A stretch of 64,000 bases of DNA from Pararhizobium sp. IMCC3301 (GCF_030758315.1 NZ_CP132336.1:372001-436000), one strand, 5' to 3'; shown: positions 48,295 to 59,051, counted from the first letter of the stretch. Notes: generated by a model not told the origin, from the letters alone. A program made the numbers and translations.

Positions 48295-49107
48295 ATGGCG
48301 GAGCCCCAGCCATTGAGACCCCTGCTGGTCGCGCCCGAGGCGCGGCCGGTTTATGAGATCGAGCGGTTGTCCAAGACCTATGCCCGCAACAGTCTCGTCG
48401 CGCTCACCGACGTGCATCTGACGATCCACAAGAGCGAATTCGTCTCGGTGATCGGCTCTTCAGGATGTGGAAAATCGACGCTGCTCAAAATCATGGCCGG
48501 TCTGCTTCCGCCCACCACCGGACGCGTGGTGCTTGAGGGCCGTCCCGTGGTCGGTCCGAGACGGGATATCGGAATGATGTTCCAGCAGGCAACGCTGCTG
48601 CCGTGGAAGACCACGATCGAGAACATCGTCATGCCGATCGAGATCAGAGATGGGCGTGGCGCCGCACGTGCCGCGCGCGAGCGGGCCATGGAGCTTCTGG
48701 AACTGGTCGGCCTCGGCGATTTCGCCAATGTCTATCCAGGTGAACTTTCGGGAGGCATGGCGCAGCGCGCCTCCATATGCCGGATGCTGATCAGCGACCC
48801 GGCGATGCTGCTGCTCGACGAGCCCTTTTCAGCGCTCGACGAATTAACCCGCGATTTCATGAACATGGAGCTGCAGCGCATCTGCACGGAACGCGGCGCC
48901 ACGACATTCCTCGTCACCCACTCGCTCGCCGAGGCCGTATTCCTGTCCGACAGGATACTTGTCATGAAGGCCCGGCCGGGGCATATCGTCGAGGATGTCC
49001 GGATCGACTTGCCACGGCCTCGCACTCTGGAGATGATTAACACGCCGCGCTTCGGAGAGATCGTAGCGCATATCCGCAACCTGTTGGGAAAAGAGGCCTT
49101 CGTATGA
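48295..49107 (+). CDS. ABC transporter ATP-binding protein, NitT/TauT type
   Basis: A 270-residue cytoplasmic ATPase. Walker A GSSGCGKSTLLKIMAG, Q-loop MMFQQATLLPWKT, signature ELSGGMAQRASICR, Walker B MLLLDEPFSALDEL and the H-loop LVTHSLAEAVFLSD are all intact. The signature is LSGGM rather than the more usual LSGGQ/LSGGM variants of this group, which is acceptable. It follows the binding-protein gene by 5 bases and overlaps the permease start by 4 bases. Confidence 0.93.
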   Translation: MAEPQPLRPLLVAPEARPVYEIERLSKTYARNSLVALTDVHLTIHKSEFVSVIGSSGCGKSTLLKIMAGLLPPTTGRVVLEGRPVVGPRRDIGMMFQQATLLPWKTTIENIVMPIEIRDGRGAARAARERAMELLELVGLGDFANVYPGELSGGMAQRASICRMLISDPAMLLLDEPFSALDELTRDFMNMELQRICTERGATTFLVTHSLAEAVFLSDRILVMKARPGHIVEDVRIDLPRPRTLEMINTPRFGEIVAHIRNLLGKEAFV

Positions 49108-49970
49108 CCGATATGGCGCAGAAGCCCCGCGACGACACGGTGTGGGCCGACGACACCGTGTGGGTCGAGCACGAGGCCTTCATCGACCGCATTCCGCGCT
49201 GGGTGGCGATGACATTCCTGTTTGTCACCGTCGTCGGGATCTGGGATCTGGTCACGCGCCTGGGATGGGTGTCGGCCATCATTCTCCCCACACCCGCCGA
49301 GACGCTCAATGACCTGATCTTCGTCGGTCACAACCTGATCAGTGGCGAATACATGCTTGTCGCGCTGTGGACGACGACGCTCACCGTTTTCTACGGGTTC
49401 CTCATTGCGGTCGCGATCGGGTTTTCGCTCGGCGTACTGGTGGGCGAAACGAAATTCGGCGAGCGCGCGGTCATGCCCTATCTCGTGGCGATCGACACGA
49501 TGCCGAAAGTTGCGTTCGCGCCGCTCTTCATCGCCTGGCTTGGATTCGATATCGGCTCGAAAGTTGCGCTTGCAGCCTTCATCGCCACTTTTCCCATTGT
49601 CGTCTCCACGGCCGCCGGTCTCTACGCCGCCTCTGAAAACGAGCGGATGCTTTTCAAGTCGATGGGCGCGAATCGAATGCAGACGCTTCTCCGGCTGAAA
49701 CTGCCGACAGGACTGCCCTACATCTTCACTGGCCTGAAGATCGCGGCGGTCGGTGTCATGGCCGGGGCAATTACGGGCGAGTTTCTGGGTGGCGGCAGGG
49801 GTTTTGGCGCGCTGATCCGGCAGTCGGCGAGCCAGCTCGATACGCCGCGGGTCTTCGCGCTGATCCTCTATCTCAGCCTTCTCGGCCTCGTACTCTACTT
49901 CACCGTCGTCTGGATGCAGCGCCGGTTTGTGTTCTGGAACAAGTCCGATCTGCCAGGCGGGGTTGGCTGA
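49104..49970 (+). CDS. ABC transporter permease, NitT/TauT type
   Basis: A 288-residue inner-membrane permease with about six helices. After a hydrophilic N-terminus of some 30 residues, it has WVAMTFLFVTVVGIWDLV, ALWTTTLTVFYGFLIAVAIG, and the EAA-loop region AASENERMLFKSMGANRMQT with LLRLKLPTGLPYIFTGLKIA, which contacts the ATPase, followed by AGAITGEFLGGGRGFGALI. It is translationally coupled to the ATPase gene (ATGA overlap) and is followed after one base by the GntR gene. Confidence 0.92.
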   Translation: MTDMAQKPRDDTVWADDTVWVEHEAFIDRIPRWVAMTFLFVTVVGIWDLVTRLGWVSAIILPTPAETLNDLIFVGHNLISGEYMLVALWTTTLTVFYGFLIAVAIGFSLGVLVGETKFGERAVMPYLVAIDTMPKVAFAPLFIAWLGFDIGSKVALAAFIATFPIVVSTAAGLYAASENERMLFKSMGANRMQTLLRLKLPTGLPYIFTGLKIAAVGVMAGAITGEFLGGGRGFGALIRQSASQLDTPRVFALILYLSLLGLVLYFTVVWMQRRFVFWNKSDLPGGVG

Positions 49971-49971
49971 T

Positions 49972-50703
49972 ATGAGTGGTGCTGAGACCACTGTGTCGGA
50001 GATCAGGAACCTGTCCGAACAGGCATATCACAGGATTCGCCGCGACATCCTGCTGGGAGAACTGTTTCCCGATGACAAGCTTCAGATCGAGGCCATTTCG
50101 GAGCGCTATGGCATCGGCGCCGTACCGGTGCGCGAGGCACTGAACCGGCTCTCATCGGAAGGCCTCGTCGAGCGCAAGAGCCATCGGGGCTTCTACGTTG
50201 CGCCGATTTCCATTTCCGATCTCGAAGAACTGGTGAAGACGCGCATCTGGATTGAATCGCTGGCACTCAGGGAATCGATCAACCATGGCGACGATGCCTG
50301 GGAGGACGAACTCGTCGTGAGTTGTCACCAGCTTGCGCGCACACAACGACGTCTGCCCGAAGAAGCGGGGCGCGAGATATCCGAGGAGTGGGAAATGCGG
50401 CACAAAGCGTTCCACATGCTGCTCCTCGACCGCTGCGGTTCGGCGTGGCTTCTCGGATTCTGTTCGACCCTGATGGATCAGGCGGTGCGATACCGAAATC
50501 TCTCCATGAACACCAATCCGAGCAAGCAGCGACGCGAGGGTGCTCCCGCCGAACACCAGGCAATCCTTGATGCCGTCCTCGACCACGACGCCGAGCGCGC
50601 ATGTTGCCGCTTGGCAGAACATTATCGCATCACGCTGGATGGACTCAAAAACGTGATCCTGGCCGAACAAGGGGCGAAATATGCGAACCTTAGGCACACT
50701 TAA
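49972..50703 (+). CDS. GntR-family (FCD) transcriptional regulator
   Basis: A 243-residue regulator. The winged HTH is at the N-terminus (LSEQAYHRIRRDILLGELFP, ISERYGIGAVPVREALNRLS, GLVERKSHRGFYVAPI) and is followed by an FCD ligand-binding domain of helices (LEELVKTRIWIESLALRESI, EEWEMRHKAFHMLLL, EHQAILDAVLDHDAERACCR). FadR/FCD regulators usually sense carboxylates. As the last gene of the transporter operon it is the obvious regulator of the islet. ATG 49972 lies one base after the permease stop. Confidence 0.92.
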   Translation: MSGAETTVSEIRNLSEQAYHRIRRDILLGELFPDDKLQIEAISERYGIGAVPVREALNRLSSEGLVERKSHRGFYVAPISISDLEELVKTRIWIESLALRESINHGDDAWEDELVVSCHQLARTQRRLPEEAGREISEEWEMRHKAFHMLLLDRCGSAWLLGFCSTLMDQAVRYRNLSMNTNPSKQRREGAPAEHQAILDAVLDHDAERACCRLAEHYRITLDGLKNVILAEQGAKYANLRHT

Positions 50704-50833
50704 GCCAGAAGGGTTCGATCCTGCAAAGGTAATTCCTGTTCGCGAAGCTTTGCAATGCCGACTTCCCGCCCTTCCTGGCCGAAAAGTGTCTGCGAATGTG
50801 CCAGGTGCCGCGCAGAAGTATAAATCACCCCCC

Positions 50834-51715
50834 TCACCCGTCCCTCAACACCTCGCGCATATGTTCAATAATTGCCGCCGAGCAAACGCGGATACGCTCT
50901 ATCTGCGCATAATCCTCATGCACCACGCCCCAGAAGCTGCGGGTGAAGGAAACCTTCTGCGGCAGCACGAGGTGCAGCTCGGGATAGCGCCGTGCCATGA
51001 AATCATGGACGATGCCGACGCCTGCCCCGTTCAGCACCGCCTGCAATTGCACATGCACGCTGGTGCTGGTCAGACGCGGGCGGAACGCCGGATCGACCAG
51101 CGGGATGTAATCCAGCGCCTTGTCGAAAATCAGTTCCGGCACATAGCCGATGCCGCGCAGCGATTGCAGCGCCGCGATATCCCGTACCGGCGGATGTTGG
51201 TCGAGATAGGCTTGGGTGGCGTAAAGATGCAGCTTGTAATCGGCAATTTTCTGGATTTTCAGCCGCCCGGTTTCCGGTCGTGACACGGCGACAACGAAAT
51301 CCGCCTCGCGTTTCGACAGCGAAAACCGGCGTGGCAGCGCGATCAGCTGCACTTCCAGCTTCGCATAGCGCTCGCAAAGCTTCTGCGCCGCCTCCACCAC
51401 AATATAGGCCGCAACACCCTCCGGCACGCCGATGCGGACACTGCCGGACAGGCTTTCGCGCTGGCCGCCAACGGCATTTTCCGCCTGAATGACGCCGCTT
51501 TCCATCTGCTCCGCCATGGCGATCAGATCCTGCCCGGCCGCAGTCAGCGCATAGCCGCCGGGTGATCTGTCAAACAGTTTTGTGTCAAGCGCCTCCTCCA
51601 GCGCCCGCACCCGGCGCGACACGGTGGCATGATCAACGCCGAGCAGTTTTGCCGCCGCGCTCAACCGCCCGGACCGAGCCAGCGAGAGAAAGAAACGATA
51701 ATCATCCCAGTTCAT
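50834..51715 (-). CDS. LysR-family transcriptional regulator
   Basis: A 293-residue regulator with an N-terminal winged HTH (WDDYRFFLSLARSGRLSAAA, KLLGVDHATVSRRVRALEEA) and a periplasmic-binding-like effector domain (LSGSVRIGVPEGVAAYIVVE, VAVSRPETGRLKIQKI, LNGAGVGIVHDFMARRYP). It is divergent from mmsA with 130 bases between starts, the standard arrangement for control of the valine-catabolism genes. The last 85-90 codons have a diverged, decayed copy at 44449-44735 in the same orientation. ATG 51715 is preceded by GGGAAG. Confidence 0.92.
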   Translation of the reverse strand: MNWDDYRFFLSLARSGRLSAAAKLLGVDHATVSRRVRALEEALDTKLFDRSPGGYALTAAGQDLIAMAEQMESGVIQAENAVGGQRESLSGSVRIGVPEGVAAYIVVEAAQKLCERYAKLEVQLIALPRRFSLSKREADFVVAVSRPETGRLKIQKIADYKLHLYATQAYLDQHPPVRDIAALQSLRGIGYVPELIFDKALDYIPLVDPAFRPRLTSTSVHVQLQAVLNGAGVGIVHDFMARRYPELHLVLPQKVSFTRSFWGVVHEDYAQIERIRVCSAAIIEHMREVLRDG

Positions 51716-51845
51716 AACTTCCCAGCCAATCCGCTGCCATTGTGCATATCTGCACAATGGATAGCGATTTTCTCCATCTGTTCAAGTGTGCAAAGCCATG
51801 TGTAGTGTCGGGCTTGAGCAGATTCAAACCGCAGCGGAGATTGAC

Positions 51846-53342
<1,497 letters not shown>

Positions 53343-53597
53343 CTCGGCGGCGCGGCCGCAGGCACTCTGACTTTCATGATCGGCGGTTCCAAACAGGCTT
53401 TTTCCACCGGTATGGCGCAGTTCGGCACTATGGGACAGAAAGCGGTGCATTGCGGCGAAGGCGGTGCCGGTGCGGTAACCCCTCTTGGAAGTCATGCCAA
53501 AAACCTCTATCAGCAAATGGTGGATGCCGGGCTGGGTGGCACGGATTTTTCCGGCATGATCGAGTTTCTGGAAAATGTGAAGGACGATGGACTATGA
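53343..53597 (+). pseudogene. mmsB: Remnant of 3-hydroxyisobutyrate dehydrogenase (mmsB), internally deleted
   Basis: The frame after the mmsA stop reads [20 protein letters not shown], then [14 protein letters not shown], matching the end of the NAD domain of 3-hydroxyisobutyrate dehydrogenase. It passes without stop into [20 protein letters not shown] and [12 protein letters not shown], matching the extreme C-terminus. The N-terminal Rossmann GxGxxG, the catalytic-lysine helix and most of the C-terminal domain are missing, so roughly two thirds of the gene is deleted. A 73-codon frame with ATG 53376 remains open and overlaps the next gene start (ATGA), so translation coupling to the enoyl-CoA hydratase gene is preserved. 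It cannot be an active enzyme. Confidence 0.85.
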
Positions 53598-54364
53598 GCG
53601 ACACGGTTGTTTTGCAGATGCACGGACGGGTTGCGGTTTTGACCCTGAACCGGCCGGAGGCCCTCAACGCCCTCAATGCCGAGCTGCTGGGCCAGTTGAA
53701 AAGCCATTTTGAGGATCTGTCGCACAATCCCGATGTCGGCTGCATTGTCGTGACCGGCTCGGAAAAGGCGTTTGCCGCCGGGGCCGACATCAAGCAGATG
53801 TCCGGCAAGTCCCATATCGACATGCTGATGAGCGACTTCTTCGGACGCTACAATGCGATGGCTGGCAATCAAATTCCGACGATTGCCGCCGTCAGCGGCT
53901 TTGCCCTTGGCGGCGGTTGCGAACTGGCAATGATGTGCGACATGATTTTCGCCGCTGACACCGCGAAATTCGGTCAGCCGGAAATAAAGCTTGGCATCAT
54001 TCCGGGCATGGGCGGTACGCAGCGCATGACGCGCGCCATCGGCAAGGCCAAGGCAATGGACATGATCCTGACCGGGCGCATGATGGACGCCGAAGAGGCG
54101 GAGCGCAGCGGTCTGGTGGCGCGGGTCATTCCGGCAGCTGAGCTGATGGCCGAAACCATGAAAGCCGCCACAACCATTGCCGGCTATTCGCGCCCCTCTG
54201 TGGTGACGGCCAAGGAAGCGGTCAACCGCGCCTTTGAAACCTCACTTGCAGAAGGTCTGCATTACGAACAACGTGTTTTCTATGCGCTGTTTGCCACCGA
54301 AGACCAGAAAGAAGGCATGGCGGCCTTCACCGAAAAGCGCCAACCCGACTTCAAGCATAAATAG
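53594..54364 (+). CDS. Enoyl-CoA hydratase
   Basis: A 256-residue crotonase-fold enzyme that hydrates enoyl-CoA, here probably methacrylyl-CoA or a short-chain enoyl-CoA of branched-chain amino-acid breakdown. It has [12 protein letters not shown] and [13 protein letters not shown] (oxyanion hole), the two catalytic glutamates within GGGCELA and [20 protein letters not shown], and a C-terminal [13 protein letters not shown] 53594 overlaps the end of the mmsB remnant. It forms the valine-type operon with mmsA; other genes such as a 3-hydroxyisobutyryl-CoA hydrolase are not in the window. Confidence 0.94.
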   Translation: MSDTVVLQMHGRVAVLTLNRPEALNALNAELLGQLKSHFEDLSHNPDVGCIVVTGSEKAFAAGADIKQMSGKSHIDMLMSDFFGRYNAMAGNQIPTIAAVSGFALGGGCELAMMCDMIFAADTAKFGQPEIKLGIIPGMGGTQRMTRAIGKAKAMDMILTGRMMDAEEAERSGLVARVIPAAELMAETMKAATTIAGYSRPSVVTAKEAVNRAFETSLAEGLHYEQRVFYALFATEDQKEGMAAFTEKRQPDFKHK

Positions 54365-54471
54365 AAGGTTCACTCAGAACCGGCTGGTCTACCGGATAAA
54401 AGACGTCAACGCAGATCTTGCCGGCTGAGCTGATCAGGCTGTGTCGTTCGCATGGTTGGCAACCGCTCTAC

Positions 54472-56919
54472 TCAACTGCGCAATCTCGCATTTTCCGGGT
54501 CCCACAACGGCTTGTCCTGCTGGACGATGGCTTTGAACCGCTCACCGAATATCTCCACCTCAATCGGGTTGCCGGGCACCGCCAGATCTGTGCGCAGCAT
54601 GCCCAGAGCGATGGATTTATCGACGCGGTGGCCCCAGCCGCCGGAAGTGGTCTCGCCGACGATTTCACCCTCATGCCAGAGCGTCGACATATAGGGCGCG
54701 TCACACCGGCCCGCATCGACGACAAGTGTGACAAAGCGTTTGGCAACACCCTGGAGGCGTTGCTCTGCCAGTGCCGACTTGCCTATAAACTCCGGTTTGT
54801 CCCATTTGATGAACCGGTCGAGTCCGGCTTCCAGCAGTGTATAGTCGGTCGACAGATCGCGCTTCCAGCTGCGGTAGTTTTTTTCAAGACGCAGCGCATC
54901 AAGGGCAAACATGCCGAACGGTTTCAGACCGTGGGCTTGGCCCGCACCCATCACCGCCTCAAAAATGACCGCCGTATCGGCGCATTTGGAGTGGATTTCC
55001 CATCCCAGTTCCCCGGCGAATGACACCCGCACCAACTGGCAGTAACGCTCTGCGATCCGTGTGGTCTGATGCGACAGCCAGGACAATTGCAGATCGGCAT
55101 CGCAAATCTGCGCGAGTATCTCGCGCGACTTTGGCCCGGACAGGATGTGGCACGAAAACTCCGTGGTCATATCCACTATCTCGATATCTCCGTTCTCCGG
55201 CAGATACCGCTGCAGCCATTCCAGATCATGCCACTGCGCTCCGGCCGCTGTGATCAGGAAGAACAGGTCTTCATCCAGCGCCATGACCGACATTTCCGAG
55301 ACAATGCGCCCGCTCTCGTCTGAAAAATAGGCCAGGCCGATCCGGCCCGGCTTCGGCACACTGCCGGTCATCAGCCGGCTCAGCCAATCGCGGGCGCCTG
55401 TGCCACTGAGACGAAATCTAGAGAATCCCGGCAAATCCAGTATCCCGGCGGCATCGCGGACCGCATGACACTCCTCGCGCACCCGCGTGAACCAGGGGCC
55501 ATGGCGATCCCACCGTTCGCTTGCAGCTTCGCAGGTATCATCGCCCTCCATTGCGAACCAGTCAGCGCGCTCCCAGCCATTATAGGCGCCGAACTGTGCT
55601 CCCATGTCCGCAATCTGCTGGTGTACGGGAGACAGTTTGCGGTTGCGCCCGGCGGGCCATTGATGATGCGGGAAATGCATGGCGTATTCGTGCCCGTAAA
55701 CTTCCATGCCTTTTTCGATGCAATAGTCATGATCGGCAAAATCGGTAAACCGGCGCGGGTCGACAGCCCACATGTCCCATTCGGTTTGCCCCTCGATGAT
55801 CCATTCGGCCAGAACCTTGCCAGCCCCGCCGGCCTGACAGATTCCGAACGTGAAAACACAGGCTTCAAACGCATTCGGCACGCCCGGCATCGGCCCGATC
55901 AGCGGGTTTCCGTCCGGCGTATAGGGAATCGGACCGTTGATAACTTTGGACAGTCCAGCGGTCTGCAGCAACGGCACACGCGCCGCAGCATCCTCAAGAT
56001 ACCATTCCAGCCGGTCCAGATCATCGGGGAACAACTGAAATGAAAAATCCTCCGGCATCGGATCATCCGGCGAAATCCAGTGAGCCCGGCAATTGCGTTC
56101 ATAAGGACCCAGATTCAAGCCATATTGTTCCTGCCGCAGATAATACGAACTGTCGACATCGCGCAGCAGCGGCAGTTTGGTGCCCGCTTCGCGTGACCAG
56201 GCTTCAATTTCCGGAATATCATCAAACAGCAGATATTGATGGCTCATCACCATCATCGGCACATCCCGACCGAACATTTTACCAACTTCGCGGGCATAAT
56301 AGCCTGCTGCATTGACGACATATTCGCAGCGTATCTCGCCCTGTGCGGTTTCAACAACCCATTGATCGCCCTTCCGCCGGGCACCGGTCACCGGACAGAA
56401 CCGGAAAATGCGTGCGCCCATATCCCGGGCACCTTTTGCCAGAGCCTGGGTCAATTGCGCCGGGTCGATATCGCCGTCACCGGGATCGTAAAGACCGCCC
56501 TGAAGATCATGGGTCTCAACGAAGGGATAGCGCGATCTGATCTCATCAACACTCATCATGTCGATGTTCATCCCCTGATAGCGCCCCATTGCGGCGACCC
56601 GTTCAAACTCCTGCATCCGCTCTCGGCTGTGCCCCAGCCGGATCGACCCGGAGACGTGATAGTCCATCGGGTAGTCAACTTCCGCGCCCAGACGCCGGTA
56701 CAGATCAGTTGAATAGCGCTGCATATTCATGATCGACCAGGAATTGGAAAATGTCGGGATGTTTCCCGCCGCATGCCATGTCGAACCGGCGGTCAGTTCA
56801 TTTTTTTCCAGCAGGACGCAATCGGTCCAGCCCGCCTTGGCCAGATGATACAACGATGAAGCGCCAACAACACCTCCCCCGATTATGACAACACGCGCAT
56901 TTTCTGGCAGATCCGACAT
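54472..56919 (-). CDS. Dimethylglycine/sarcosine dehydrogenase-like flavoprotein with GcvT domain
   Basis: An 815-residue FAD enzyme that probably oxidatively demethylates an N-methylated amine, with transfer of the carbon to tetrahydrofolate. The N-terminal DAO domain starts VVIIGGGVVGASSLYHLA and holds TAGSTWHAAGN, whose His is the covalent FAD anchor in dimethylglycine dehydrogenase. A central FAO_M segment (about 370-430) and a C-terminal GcvT folate-binding domain (FSRFRLSGTGARDWLSRLM, CHILSGPKSREIL, SFAGELGWEIH, FALDALRLEKNYRSWKRDL) follow, with GcvT_C near the end (GGWGHRVDKSIALGML). It lies 124 bases downstream of the TauC-like permease gene on the same strand. Confidence 0.9.
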   Translation of the reverse strand: MSDLPENARVVIIGGGVVGASSLYHLAKAGWTDCVLLEKNELTAGSTWHAAGNIPTFSNSWSIMNMQRYSTDLYRRLGAEVDYPMDYHVSGSIRLGHSRERMQEFERVAAMGRYQGMNIDMMSVDEIRSRYPFVETHDLQGGLYDPGDGDIDPAQLTQALAKGARDMGARIFRFCPVTGARRKGDQWVVETAQGEIRCEYVVNAAGYYAREVGKMFGRDVPMMVMSHQYLLFDDIPEIEAWSREAGTKLPLLRDVDSSYYLRQEQYGLNLGPYERNCRAHWISPDDPMPEDFSFQLFPDDLDRLEWYLEDAAARVPLLQTAGLSKVINGPIPYTPDGNPLIGPMPGVPNAFEACVFTFGICQAGGAGKVLAEWIIEGQTEWDMWAVDPRRFTDFADHDYCIEKGMEVYGHEYAMHFPHHQWPAGRNRKLSPVHQQIADMGAQFGAYNGWERADWFAMEGDDTCEAASERWDRHGPWFTRVREECHAVRDAAGILDLPGFSRFRLSGTGARDWLSRLMTGSVPKPGRIGLAYFSDESGRIVSEMSVMALDEDLFFLITAAGAQWHDLEWLQRYLPENGDIEIVDMTTEFSCHILSGPKSREILAQICDADLQLSWLSHQTTRIAERYCQLVRVSFAGELGWEIHSKCADTAVIFEAVMGAGQAHGLKPFGMFALDALRLEKNYRSWKRDLSTDYTLLEAGLDRFIKWDKPEFIGKSALAEQRLQGVAKRFVTLVVDAGRCDAPYMSTLWHEGEIVGETTSGGWGHRVDKSIALGMLRTDLAVPGNPIEVEIFGERFKAIVQQDKPLWDPENARLRS

Positions 56920-57043
56920 TTGAGTCTCCGGCAGGTTTACTTTCAGATACTGGCGATCTGTTGGCGAGTGATGCCCGGTGCCCCAGCACTCCGGTCAGCG
57001 GGCAACTCGGCGGCCCGGCAGCTATTCGGGACCGGGCGAGCGC

Positions 57044-57910
57044 CTAACCTTTACCTTTCCAGGGAATCAACATGCGCTCCATGAAGCGCATGAACATCTC
57101 GATGATGTAGCCGATCAATCCAATGATGATGATGCCGATAACCACAGTATCGGTCTGCAGAAAATTCTTGGCGATCATGATCATTGACCCGACGCCTTTG
57201 TCAGCGGCAACCAGTTCGGCCGCGACCACCGTTCCCCAGCACACGCCCATTGAGGTGCGCAGACCGGTAAAAATCTCCGGCAGCGCATTTGGAAGAATGA
57301 CATGAATCAGGATCTGCAATTTTGATGCGCCAAGCGAATAAGCCGCATGCACCTTTGAAATCCGCACACTTGAAACGCCGGAACGTGCCGCAATTGTCAT
57401 GATGAACAGCGAAGCCAGAAACAGCAGCGAAATTTTCGCCGTTTCATCGATGCCGAACCACAGAATAATCAGCGGGATCAGGGCCAGTGGAGGCACCGGC
57501 CGCATGAATTCCACAATCGGGTCAAACAAGCCGCGAGCAACCGATGACAGACCCATCGCAAAGCCCAGCGGAATGCCGACAAGCGCGCCGGACACAACGC
57601 CGGCCAGTACCCGGAAGACACTGATTCCGACATGTTCCCACAAGGGCACATTGCGATAACCTTCGCTGACCAGTTTCACGATCCGCTCGGCCGTGCCGTC
57701 GATGGTTGGCCAGTAAAATGGCTTAACCAGCCCGAATACCGACGTTATGATCCACGCTACCAGCAACAGCACCACAATCAGGATGGAATAGAACCGCCCG
57801 GAATTGACAGCACTGGCATCACCGAATTTGACGGTTTTCTGGCTGGTGAATGAATTATCCGCAAGGCCGAGCCAAATAGCCAGGCTGGAAGGCGTTTTCC
57901 GTTCACTCAT
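57044..57910 (-). CDS. ABC transporter permease, taurine/NitT type (TauC-like)
   Basis: A 288-residue inner-membrane permease. After a hydrophilic start it has FYSILIVVLLLVAWIITSVF, ISVFRVLAGVVSGALVGIPL, VEFMRPVPPLALIPLIILWF, the EAA loop KVHAAYSLGASKLQILIHVI, LPNALPEIFTGLRTSMG, and AAELVAADKGVGSMI. It is the third component of the transporter but, unusually, is separated from the ATPase gene by 305 bases that contain a structured element (57957-58052). The solute cannot be decided from the permease. Confidence 0.92.
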   Translation of the reverse strand: MSERKTPSSLAIWLGLADNSFTSQKTVKFGDASAVNSGRFYSILIVVLLLVAWIITSVFGLVKPFYWPTIDGTAERIVKLVSEGYRNVPLWEHVGISVFRVLAGVVSGALVGIPLGFAMGLSSVARGLFDPIVEFMRPVPPLALIPLIILWFGIDETAKISLLFLASLFIMTIAARSGVSSVRISKVHAAYSLGASKLQILIHVILPNALPEIFTGLRTSMGVCWGTVVAAELVAADKGVGSMIMIAKNFLQTDTVVIGIIIIGLIGYIIEMFMRFMERMLIPWKGKG

Positions 57911-57956
57911 TGCTCTGATCCTCTAGATCGCTTCATGGCTACATTGAATCATTTGA

Positions 57957-58052
57957 CCAGGTTTGCACGTTTGTCGGCGAGGCACACTTCGCGCCGTGGT
58001 CTTCATAACCACAAGTGGAGTGTAACGACGTCCGGCGGGCGTGCAAACCCGG
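57957..58052. other. Nested inverted repeats inside the transporter operon (candidate structured RNA)
   Basis: Outer arms CCAGGTTTGCACG (57957-57969) and CGTGCAAACCCGG (58040-58052) pair at 12 of 13 positions. Inside lie ACACT/AGTGT (57984-57988 with 58019-58023) and GTGGT/ACCAC (57996-58000 with 58008-58012, loop of 7). The three stems are concentric, forming one long hairpin with bulges. It lies in the 305-base gap (57911-58215) between the ATPase and permease genes; a 98-codon frame there (57939-58235, minus) has no family resemblance. Confidence 0.5.
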
Positions 58053-58215
58053 CCTTTGGTGCTTCATATCAGTCCACCCGACAGCGTTAGCCAACTTGCT
58101 CGATGCGCCGCCCCGAATTGTAATGGGCCCAATATAGTCTGGGTAGCCCGGGTTGCCTGCCTTGCCGATGAACTGATCTGGAGCATCAAATGCTTCAATG
58201 TAACCATGAAACGAT

Positions 58216-59019
58216 CTAGGTCCCATCGCCACCACCCATGATTTCCTCTTCCATGTTCCAGATCATCGAAAGAACCTCCTCCCGGGTTGCGACGAATTCG
58301 GCTGATGCTTTCACCACCCGCGCTTCCGAGATCAGCGCTTCCTCGGCAAATGGCAGATCGTATTCCTTGACGATACGGCCCGGCCTTGGCGCCATCACGA
58401 TCAGCCGTTCTCCCAGAAACAGAGCTTCCTCGACAGAATGGGTGATCAGGATGATGGTTTTGCCGGTTTCCTTCCACAGCTTCAGAACCAGCCCCTGCAT
58501 CTTTTCACGGGTCAGCGCATCCAGCGCGCCGAGCGGTTCATCCATGAGAATGACATCCGGATCATTTGCCAGACAGCGCGCCAAAGCGACACGTTGCTGC
58601 ATGCCCCCTGACAACTGGTAGACAGGCTTTTCGCCAAAACCTGCCAGGCCCACAATATTGAGCAGCTCTTCGCATTTGGTTGCTGTCTCAGCCCTTGGTT
58701 TGCCTGCCATCTTTGGACCGAACTCGATATTCTCGTTGACGGTCATCCATTCGAACAGGGCACCCTGCTGAAACACCATTCCGCGTTCCGCGCCCGGACC
58801 GGTCACAACATGATTATTGAGGCGGACTTCACCGCTTGTTGGCGAAAGAAAACCTGCCACAATGTTCAAAAGAGTGGTTTTTCCGCATCCGGACGGCCCC
58901 AGCACGGAGACCATCTGACCTTGTTTGATATCCAGCGACACATTGTTGAGCGCATGCACAGCCCCGCCACCGGGCAGCGTAAATACCATGGAAATTTCGT
59001 CGATGATAATACCAGTCAC
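58216..59019 (-). CDS. ABC transporter ATP-binding protein, taurine type (TauB-like)
   Basis: A 267-residue ATPase. Walker A VLGPSGCGKTTLLNIVAG, Q-loop MVFQQGALFEWMT, signature QLSGGMQQRVALARCL, Walker B ILMDEPLGALDALT and H-loop LITHSVEEALFLGERL are intact. TauB/SsuB-type ATPases show the same pattern, including FEWMTV after the Q-loop. GTG 59019 has a G-rich ribosome site (GGGGG); GTG 59037 is an alternative. A hairpin separates it from the binding-protein gene upstream. Confidence 0.92.
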   Translation of the reverse strand: MTGIIIDEISMVFTLPGGGAVHALNNVSLDIKQGQMVSVLGPSGCGKTTLLNIVAGFLSPTSGEVRLNNHVVTGPGAERGMVFQQGALFEWMTVNENIEFGPKMAGKPRAETATKCEELLNIVGLAGFGEKPVYQLSGGMQQRVALARCLANDPDVILMDEPLGALDALTREKMQGLVLKLWKETGKTIILITHSVEEALFLGERLIVMAPRPGRIVKEYDLPFAEEALISEARVVKASAEFVATREEVLSMIWNMEEEIMGGGDGT

Positions 59020-59051
59020 ACACTTACCCCCAGCCACCTGATAGAGAGAGA

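Noticed and set aside
50706-50730. tRNA T-loop-like string GGTTCGATCC after the GntR gene
   Set aside because: No acceptor, D or anticodon stems can be formed around it.
44743-50830. Integrative element with integrase
   Set aside because: No integrase, transposase or tRNA target is present; only the LysR fragment marks the boundary.
57939-58235. 98-codon frame between transporter ATPase and permease
   Set aside because: It overlaps the ATPase 3' end and runs through the inverted-repeat element; the sequence matches no family I know.
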